Shown here one piece after another: positions 42,627-49,224 of a stretch of 50,972 nucleotides of DNA. Every line of letters begins with the position of its first letter. Within the stretch, counting starts at the first letter, position 1. The stretch lies in contig SZPI01000021.1 in assembly GCA_030263635.1 (NCBI GenBank), forward strand, positions 1 through 50,972. The letters are read 5' to 3'. The notes under the pieces were generated by a model. It worked only from the letters and a program-made list of their open reading frames with translations. It was not told where the DNA came from and did not search any database. Made by a program: the position numbers and the translations under genes. Origin of the DNA: Flexicrinis sp001567485. Its GTDB lineage: Bacteria > Chloroflexota > Anaerolineae > Aggregatilineales > Phototrophicaceae.

Positions 42627-43901
42627 CGGCTTCGTCCATGCCTCAGGGGGGAGGTCGAGCGCGTGCTGCGGCGTTCTGCCCGTTGGCTCCAGCCCGTTCC
42701 ACCCCTGCCCTATCAGCTCGATCAGGCTGGAACTCCCCGCGTTATCGGTCTGCCACTCGCTGATCGCGACGATGGCAAGCCTGTCCTTACGCCGCCGCAG
42801 CGTGATGACGAACGGCAGCGCATCGAAGACGGCATGAGCCGGGTCGTCAGGGATCCCGGCGGCCTGCTTGGCGCGCAGCGTCAGCATAGACAGCGCCGGC
42901 GCGAGCCGTTTCGCCTCTGCTGTGCCGCGAAATGACCAAATCTGCCGGATCACGCTGGATGCGTTCAGCAGTGGAAGCACAGCGGCCGGTTCATCCGCGC
43001 GGATTTCATCGACAACCAGCAGATCGCACGGGGTTTCCACCGCTGCTGCGGCTGTTTCTGCGAATGAGATCATCGGCCGGTCACCCTTCGGCCACTGCAC
43101 GACGAACCGTTCCACGCCGTCCACCAGCGCGAGTTCACCGGCACGTTCCACCGACCGCACAGTGCGAGCGCCGGCCTCACGCGCGAGCGCGCCGGCGAGC
43201 GTCGTTTTTCCACTGTCCGCCTCGCCGACCACCAACACTCCATGCGATGATCGGGCGATGGCTCGCAGCACCACCAAGATCATCTCGCTGTCTGCGAACG
43301 CGTCAAGCGCAATCGGCTTGGCGGGATGCAGCCGGATATACCCCTCTGGCCGGGATGCGGCCGGCGGCAGCACCAGATTGAGGCACATGCGCCGCCCGAA
43401 TGCCTCCAAGCCGACTTCATAGTACGGGCCGTGACCCAGCTCCGTATCGGCGTCGGTCAGCATCCGTTCCAACACCCGCTGCAAGCCCGCATGGTCTTCA
43501 AAGGCGCGGTCAGCAGGTTCCAAGTCGCCCAGCCCGGATCGCACCGCCGTCTTCTCGATCCCCTCGAACGTGACCGTCGAAACGGCCGGATCGGCAAGGA
43601 ATGGGTCGAGGCCGCCGTATCCGAAGATTTCCGAATACACCTCGTCCATCAGCGCCGCCAGTTCCGCCTGCCCCAAGTCCGCCGACTCGACAGCAGTCAC
43701 ATACAGCACGGTGTCGCGCAGCAGTTTGAGGCGATCCGCACGGGTTCTCGCGGCGGCGACGTCGGGATGATCGCTGCCGAATTCGCGCATGAACTGATCG
43801 ACTGCCCGTTCGACCAACGCGCGAATCGACATCATACGCGCGCCGTGCCGTGACGGCACCAGCCGAACCCCCTTGCTCCAACCCCGTTTTTCGTCGCTCA
43901 T
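42618..43901 (-). CDS. Isolated CpaF/VirB11-like secretion ATPase
   Basis: This 427-residue protein resembles the type II/IV secretion ATPases. An N-terminal helical domain (about 25-120) and the region IFGYGGLDPFLADPAVSTV match CpaF. The Walker A motif is VGEADSGKTTLAG (about 223-234), with DLLVVDEIRADEPA as the Walker B-like strand. The usual CpaF arginine-rich pieces and LRMRPDRIVVGE segment are changed, so activity or partners may differ. There are no tad, pilin or secretion genes around it. It lies 4 nt downstream of the nicotinate phosphoribosyltransferase remnant on the same strand. Confidence 0.72.
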   Translation of the reverse strand: MSDEKRGWSKGVRLVPSRHGARMMSIRALVERAVDQFMREFGSDHPDVAAARTRADRLKLLRDTVLYVTAVESADLGQAELAALMDEVYSEIFGYGGLDPFLADPAVSTVTFEGIEKTAVRSGLGDLEPADRAFEDHAGLQRVLERMLTDADTELGHGPYYEVGLEAFGRRMCLNLVLPPAASRPEGYIRLHPAKPIALDAFADSEMILVVLRAIARSSHGVLVVGEADSGKTTLAGALAREAGARTVRSVERAGELALVDGVERFVVQWPKGDRPMISFAETAAAAVETPCDLLVVDEIRADEPAAVLPLLNASSVIRQIWSFRGTAEAKRLAPALSMLTLRAKQAAGIPDDPAHAVFDALPFVITLRRRKDRLAIVAISEWQTDNAGSSSLIELIGQGWNGLEPTGRTPQHALDLPPEAWTKPSE

Positions 43902-43905
43902 GGGC

Positions 43906-44231
43906 CTACAACTCGCTCAAATCCACAGGACGCAGTTCTGCGTGCGCGCCCGCGCGGCGGCCCGCCTTCGCCACGTCGACCCAACGCCCGTTCAACTTGG
44001 CGCGTGCGATATCCAGTGTGAAGTCCGTATTGGTCATCCGGTCATTGGTCATTATCGACGATCCGACTCCGTACATGTCGTACCCTGATCGGTCAAGCCC
44101 GCCAAAATCGCGATGGTGTTCTCGAAGTACTTGTCGCTGTACAGGCCGCGGCGAATCGCATCCATCGGAAGCGCCATGACGTCCTGTGTGAGCCGATTCC
44201 CGTCGAAAAGTGTCATCCGCCGCCGTTCCAT
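43906..44231 (-). pseudogene. Nicotinate phosphoribosyltransferase remnant with large internal deletion
   Basis: From ATG 44231 (or 44216) one frame encodes the N-terminus of a nicotinate phosphoribosyltransferase: LFDGNRLTQDV, then RRGLYSDKYFENTIAILAGL. The frame soon breaks. Another frame then gives the C-terminus: YDMYGVGSSIM, NTDFTLDIARAK, VAKAGRRAGAHAELRPVDL, ending at 43906. Most of the protein between (well over 200 residues, including the active-site core) is missing. The intact enzyme converts nicotinate to NaMN. The remnant is divergent from the PfkB gene and sits just upstream of the CpaF-like ATPase gene. Confidence 0.78.
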
Positions 44232-44246
44232 AACCAGTATTGCTCA

Positions 44247-44274
44247 TAGACGTATGCCGTCGTTAGATTATAAT
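44247..44274 (+). promoter_or_regulatory. Promoter of the PfkB-ahcY pair
   Basis: TAGACG and a perfect TATAAT are separated by 16 nt, with the -10 box ending 45 nt before ATG 44320. Confidence 0.55.
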
Positions 44275-44319
44275 CCCCGTGTTTCGCGCGGCATTACCGG
44301 AAACCACGGACACCCCCAA

Positions 44320-45285
44320 ATGAGTGTAATTCTGGCCGGCTCGATCGCCTACGACTACCTGATGCGCTTTCCGGGGCGGTTCGTCGAGCACATCATCGCT
44401 GAAGACCTGCATCAAGTTAGCCTCAGTTTTCTTGTTGACGAGATGACGCGCCATTGGGGGGGTGTCGCGGCCAATATCTCGTACTCGCTCGCGATGCTGG
44501 GTGTCCGGCCGATGCTGTTCGGTACCGTCGGGCGCGACTTCGGCGAATACCGGCTTTGGCTCGAGTCACACGGGGTGGACTGCTCCACCGTGCGCCAGCT
44601 TGACGAGGTGTTTACCGCGTCGTTCTTTGCCAACACCGATCTCGACAACAACCAGATCGCGTCGTTCTATGCCGGCGCTATGGCGAAGGCCAGCCACTTT
44701 ACGATTGCCGACGTATATCCAGACAAGCCCGAATGGGTCGTAATCTCGCCAAACGATCCGCAGGCCATGGCCAACTATGCGGAAGAATGCCGGCGGCGCG
44801 GAATTCGGTTCATCTACGATCCAAGCCAGCAGGTGCCGCGTTTGTCAGGCGAGGAGCTTGCGCGCGATCTCGAAGGCGCGTACGCGATGGTCGTGAACGC
44901 CTACGAGGCGAGCATCATCCAGCGCAAGACCGGGTATGACATCGAGGCGCTGCGCAAGCGGATCCCCGTCGTCGTCATCACGCGCGGCAAGCACGGCTCA
45001 ACCATCTATCACGACGGCGGCGAGGAGGACGTGCCGGCATTCCCCGAAGTCCACGTTGCCGATCCGACCGGTGTTGGTGATGCCTTCCGGGCAGGCTTGA
45101 TTCGTGGGATGATGGCGGGCTGGCCGCTTCGATTGTGCGGCCTCGTCGGCTCATTGTGCGCGACCTATGCCCTTGAACATATTGGGCCGCAGAGCCACAA
45201 CTTCACGCTTTCCGACTTCGTCACCCGCTTCCGCGGAACCTATCAAGATGAGGGACTTCTCGACGAGCTGCTCGCTGTGCGCTGA
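44320..45285 (+). CDS. PfkB-family kinase, putative adenosine kinase
   Basis: This 321-residue ribokinase-fold sugar or nucleoside kinase has WGGVAANISYSLAMLG (first signature, about 48-63) and DPTGVGDAFRAGLIRGM with the catalytic Asp (about 245-262). MVVNAYEASII and VVITRGKHGSTIY form the nucleotide side. The gene is directly upstream of ahcY (41 nt), whose product yields adenosine, so adenosine kinase is the best guess. That is an inference from context; ribokinase-like activity is possible. ATG 44320 is the start that matches the family. Confidence 0.8.
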   Translation: MSVILAGSIAYDYLMRFPGRFVEHIIAEDLHQVSLSFLVDEMTRHWGGVAANISYSLAMLGVRPMLFGTVGRDFGEYRLWLESHGVDCSTVRQLDEVFTASFFANTDLDNNQIASFYAGAMAKASHFTIADVYPDKPEWVVISPNDPQAMANYAEECRRRGIRFIYDPSQQVPRLSGEELARDLEGAYAMVVNAYEASIIQRKTGYDIEALRKRIPVVVITRGKHGSTIYHDGGEEDVPAFPEVHVADPTGVGDAFRAGLIRGMMAGWPLRLCGLVGSLCATYALEHIGPQSHNFTLSDFVTRFRGTYQDEGLLDELLAVR

Positions 45286-45326
45286 ACCGCACGCGACTAC
45301 GTCATTCGGCCTACACAGGAGACCAC

Positions 45327-46589
45327 ATGGCTACTGAACACGACGTCAAAGATATTGGCCTTGCCGAGGGCGGGCGCTACCGCATCAACTGGGCGGAACA
45401 CGAAATGTCCGTGCTGCGCGCGATCCGCGAGCGTTTCGAGAAAGAAAAGCCGCTGAAGGGCGTGCGCGTATCGGCGTGCCTCCACGTAACGACCGAGACA
45501 GCGAACTTGATGAAGACCCTTCACGCCGGCGGCGCGGATATTGTGCTGGTCGCCAGCAACCCGCTGTCCACGCAGGACGATGTCGCCGCGTCACTGGTCG
45601 CCCATGACGAAATCCCGGTCTATGCGATCAAGGGTGAGGACAAGAAGACGTATTTCGATCACCTCAAGGCCGCGCTCGATCACCGTCCGCAGATCACCAT
45701 GGATGACGGCTGCGATCTGGTCAGCGAACTGCACAAGAACCGCCGCGAACTGCTCGACGGCGTGGTCGCTGGCACCGAAGAAACAACGACCGGCGTCATC
45801 CGCCTACGCGCTATGGCGAAGGATGGCGCGCTCAAATTCCCGGTGTTGGCCGTGAACGATAGCAATACCAAGCACCTGTTCGACAATCGTTACGGCACCG
45901 GCCAGAGCACGATCGACGGCATCGTCCGCGCGACCAACATCCTGCTGGCAGGCCGCACCGTCGTCGTCGCCGGCTACGGGTGGTGCAGCCGTGGTATTGC
46001 CAGCCGCGCCCACGGCATGGGCGCCAACGTGATCGTCACCGAAATCGACCCGCTGCGCGCGCTGGAAGCGGTCATGGACGGCTTCCGCGTGATGCCGATG
46101 ACCGAGGCCGCCGCGGTCGGCGACATCTTCGTGACGGCGACCGGCGACATCAACGTGATCGATTCTCATCACTTCGAGCGCATGAAGCACGGCGCGATCG
46201 TCGCCAACAGCGGCCACTTCAACGTCGAGATCAACCTCGAAGGACTCCGTGGGATGAGCGCAGGGGAACCGCGTCTGGTTCGTCCGTTCGTCGAGGAGTA
46301 TATCGTTGGAGGTAAGGCTGTCTACGTGCTGGGAGAAGGCCGCCTGATCAACCTCGCCGCCGCAGAAGGCCATCCTGCGAGCGTGATGGACATGAGCTTC
46401 GCCAATCAAGCGCTTGCCGCCGAGTACATGCTGCAGCACGCTGGGGACTTGGCGCCTGACGTGTACACCATTCCGCAAGAGGTCGATCAGGAAATCGCAC
46501 GCTTGAAGCTGGAATCGATGGGGGTTCGCATCGATACCCTAACACCCCAGCAGCAGGCGTACCTCAACCAGTGGGAAGAGGGCACGTAA
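45327..46589 (+). CDS. ahcY: Adenosylhomocysteinase
   Basis: This 420-residue NAD enzyme splits S-adenosylhomocysteine into adenosine and homocysteine, relieving inhibition of methyltransferases. Features are the N-terminal ISAC-like VSACLHVTTETANLMKTL, DDGCDLVSELHKN, GVIRLRAM, NDSNTKHLFDNRYGTGQS, and the NAD site VVAGYGWCSRGIASRAHGMGANVIVTE (about 213-239), then GHFNVEINL. It lacks the C-terminal KPDHYRY-type tail of longer enzymes and ends at about YLNQWEEGT. This is the short form also known from archaea and some thermophiles. It is co-transcribed with the PfkB gene. Confidence 0.94.
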   Translation: MATEHDVKDIGLAEGGRYRINWAEHEMSVLRAIRERFEKEKPLKGVRVSACLHVTTETANLMKTLHAGGADIVLVASNPLSTQDDVAASLVAHDEIPVYAIKGEDKKTYFDHLKAALDHRPQITMDDGCDLVSELHKNRRELLDGVVAGTEETTTGVIRLRAMAKDGALKFPVLAVNDSNTKHLFDNRYGTGQSTIDGIVRATNILLAGRTVVVAGYGWCSRGIASRAHGMGANVIVTEIDPLRALEAVMDGFRVMPMTEAAAVGDIFVTATGDINVIDSHHFERMKHGAIVANSGHFNVEINLEGLRGMSAGEPRLVRPFVEEYIVGGKAVYVLGEGRLINLAAAEGHPASVMDMSFANQALAAEYMLQHAGDLAPDVYTIPQEVDQEIARLKLESMGVRIDTLTPQQQAYLNQWEEGT

Positions 46590-46611
46590 TCTGCATCGTG
46601 AAGGAGGGACC

Positions 46612-49089
46612 ATGCGAGCATTTCGGTTTTTAGTGTTGGCCGTCGCAGCGCTGTTGTTGGCGCTGCCAATCGGCGTTTCCGCTCAGGACGCAGGCGCGAA
46701 AGTTCGGCTCGTCCACGTCATTCCGGCCGTCGCCGGTCTTGACGTCTATATCAACGGCAACTTGACCGCCTCGAACTTGGGTTACGGTCAGTCAACCGAT
46801 TATGTCGATACGCCCGCCGCCGATCTCACCGTGCGCGTCACGCTGGCAGGTGTCAGCAGCACGTTGTGGGAACAGGTCGTGCCGGCATCGGCCAACAGCG
46901 CGCTCACGCTGATCGCGTCGTCGACCGATCCGCTCACGTTTGATGTCTTCGAGGACTCGCTGGCTGAGGTCAGCCTCGCGACCACACGCTTCATGGTGAT
47001 CCACGCCGTGAACGGCGCGCCGAACGTCGACGTTATCGCCGAAGGCCAGACCATCGCGACCGGCCTACCCTATCGCGGCTTCCTGAATACGATCGACGTG
47101 CCGGTGAACACTTACACCTTCACGGTCGTTCCAGAGGGCGGCAGCAGCGACGCACCGTTCATCCCACCGACTTCGGCCGCGTTGGCCGGTCGCACGTCGC
47201 ACATGCTCGTGCTGTATGGGCCGGCGACAGCGCCCTCGACGCTCTTGCTCAAGGCGCCTGTCGAAGTGGCTGGAGATGTCGGATTTGTCCGTGTGAGCCA
47301 CGGCGCAGACGGCGCTCCGAACGTCGATGTGCTGTTTAACGGTGATCTTGTGGTGCCGGGGCTGGCGTTCGGCGAGTCCAGCGTTCACGTTCCGGTCGAA
47401 GCCGGCAGCTACACCGCAACACTGCGCGTTGCTGGGGGCGGCTCTGAGATCACGACCGCGGACGTAGAGGTCGTGGCAGGGGGCGCGCAAACGGTCGCCG
47501 CTGTCGGATCGCTCGACGACCTGCGCGTTGCGGCGTTTACCGACACGATCGACGCCGTGGCGCCTCGCAGCACGGTGGTCAGCCTCATCAACGGCATCGC
47601 CGGATCGATGGTATCCCTGACGCTGGAAGACGGCACGTCGATCGCGTCCGGTCTGGCGTTTGGCGAGGCGAGCGCAGCGGTGACTCTGTCTCCGTCACGC
47701 CAAGCCCTAACGATGTCGGTCGCCGTCGGTGAAGTCGCGGCGGATATCAACATCCCCGCGATCGCGTTCTACGGCGGCACGTATGTCAACTTGGTCGCGG
47801 TGCGCGAAGGCAGTTCGTTCGGTCTGGACGTCAGCTCGACCGGCCTCGCAGTGGCGATGAACAGCGCGCCGGGCGCGGCCGACACGCTCGCGTCGGTGGA
47901 GCCGACCGCGCTCCCGACCACGGTTGCGGTCGCTCAACCAACTGCCGCCCCGCAGTCCGCCGCGCCGACCGCCCAATCTATCGTGACAGCGCCGACCGTG
48001 CCGTCGCTTCCGACCGCGCGTGTCGTGCTCGATCCCGGCGCGAACTTGCAGCTTCGCGAGTATCCGCGCGCGGACGCCCGTTCGCTGGGCTTGGCCCCAT
48101 CTGGCACGGTCTTCACCGTCAACGGCCGCGTTGGCGCGCCCATCGACATCCTGACCGGCAACGTGATCCCGCTTCCGGACGGCACCGACTGGGTCGACCC
48201 GGTAGCGCTGCTGACCGAACAGAATCAGGACTTGGAGCCATCCGACACATGGATCAACGTGTCGCTGGCGACAGCCGATGGCGAGGTCAATGCGTGGGTC
48301 AATGCGCTGTATGTCGATCTGCGTAACCCGCGCGGTGAACGCCAGCAGCTGCGCGACCTGCCGACCATCCCGCAAAATCAACCCGGCAGCAGCACCGGCA
48401 CTATCGTCGCTACGCCGGCCCCGCCGGAAAACTTCGCTCGCGCGGTCGTGTTCAACCTCGATCCGGGCGTTGGGCTGAACATCCGCCGTACAGCGGAATC
48501 GAGCGGTGAAGTGCTCGGCCGCATGGAATTAGGACAGAACGCACGTCTGGTCGGCATCGGCCAGTCGGGCGAGTGGGCATTCGTCGAGTTCGAACCGGCC
48601 GAAGGCGGCACGATCTCCGGGTGGGCAGGAATGCTCTACCTCCGGTACGAGTATCGCGGCCGTTCTGTGACGCTGGACGAGGTTCGCGCGCTGAATCTCC
48701 TCACGGAAGTTGACGAGGCGACACGCCGCGGCTCTGTCACTGCAGGCGCGCCGCCGCTCGTGCAGCCCACGCAAGACCCGCTGCGCGGCGTTAACGTCGC
48801 GACGGTAGTCGGGTTGGATGCCGGTGTCAGCCTCAACCTGCGCCGCACGCCATCGGTCGATGCCGAGGTGCTGACTCAAGTACCGCTGGGCGCGCAGGTT
48901 CGCGTGCTGAGCCGCAGCGGTTCCGACGCGTGGCTCGAGGTCGAGTTCGACGGGCTTGTCGGCTGGGTGGCTTCGCTGTATACGACATTGTCGTTCAACG
49001 GCCGGCCGATCAGCATCACCGATATCCCGGTCAACACGACGTTCAACGCGACCGCAACGCCGACGCCAACCGCGACGCCTGCGCCTTAG
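46612..49089 (+). CDS. Secreted DUF4397 and SH3-domain protein
   Basis: This 825-residue exported protein has a signal peptide (about 1-24, ending SAQDA). Several DUF4397 units fill residues about 27-420, with repeated VRLVHVIPAVAGLDVYING, MVIHAVNGAPNVDVIAEG and RVSHGADGAPNVDVLFNGD motifs. A Pro/Ala/Thr linker follows, and then about three SH3-like modules (about 465-570, 605-685 and 725-805; for example DPGVGLNIRRTAESSGEVLGR and DAGVSLNLRRTPSVDAEVL). SH3b modules often bind cell wall. The end is a Thr/Pro-rich tail. An AAGGAGGG ribosome binding site stands just before ATG 46612. It is probably a surface or wall protein. Confidence 0.85.
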   Translation: MRAFRFLVLAVAALLLALPIGVSAQDAGAKVRLVHVIPAVAGLDVYINGNLTASNLGYGQSTDYVDTPAADLTVRVTLAGVSSTLWEQVVPASANSALTLIASSTDPLTFDVFEDSLAEVSLATTRFMVIHAVNGAPNVDVIAEGQTIATGLPYRGFLNTIDVPVNTYTFTVVPEGGSSDAPFIPPTSAALAGRTSHMLVLYGPATAPSTLLLKAPVEVAGDVGFVRVSHGADGAPNVDVLFNGDLVVPGLAFGESSVHVPVEAGSYTATLRVAGGGSEITTADVEVVAGGAQTVAAVGSLDDLRVAAFTDTIDAVAPRSTVVSLINGIAGSMVSLTLEDGTSIASGLAFGEASAAVTLSPSRQALTMSVAVGEVAADINIPAIAFYGGTYVNLVAVREGSSFGLDVSSTGLAVAMNSAPGAADTLASVEPTALPTTVAVAQPTAAPQSAAPTAQSIVTAPTVPSLPTARVVLDPGANLQLREYPRADARSLGLAPSGTVFTVNGRVGAPIDILTGNVIPLPDGTDWVDPVALLTEQNQDLEPSDTWINVSLATADGEVNAWVNALYVDLRNPRGERQQLRDLPTIPQNQPGSSTGTIVATPAPPENFARAVVFNLDPGVGLNIRRTAESSGEVLGRMELGQNARLVGIGQSGEWAFVEFEPAEGGTISGWAGMLYLRYEYRGRSVTLDEVRALNLLTEVDEATRRGSVTAGAPPLVQPTQDPLRGVNVATVVGLDAGVSLNLRRTPSVDAEVLTQVPLGAQVRVLSRSGSDAWLEVEFDGLVGWVASLYTTLSFNGRPISITDIPVNTTFNATATPTPTATPAP

Positions 49090-49111
49090 TGCGGCTGCGT
49101 CATCGCAATGC

Positions 49112-49150
49112 ACACGCCCCTGCTGAAATCGGCCGGGGCGTGTTTTGTTG
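49112..49150 (+). terminator. Terminator after the DUF4397/SH3 gene
   Basis: ACACGCCCC pairs with GGGGCGTGT and is followed by TTTTGTTG. It lies 22 nt past the stop. Confidence 0.85.
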
Positions 49151-49162
49151 TATTGACATTGC

Positions 49163-49192
49163 GTGACAGGTTCCGGCGCACTCTGGTATATT
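49163..49192 (+). promoter_or_regulatory. Promoter of the DUF4397 lipoprotein gene
   Basis: GTGACA and TATATT are separated by 18 nt. A perfect TTGACA at 49153-49158 is too far from this -10 box (28 nt). An AAGGGGG ribosome binding site follows 8 nt before ATG 49225. Confidence 0.55.
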
Positions 49193-49224
49193 GAGCGTGG
49201 ATTGCGCATCAAGGGGGCTGCTGC

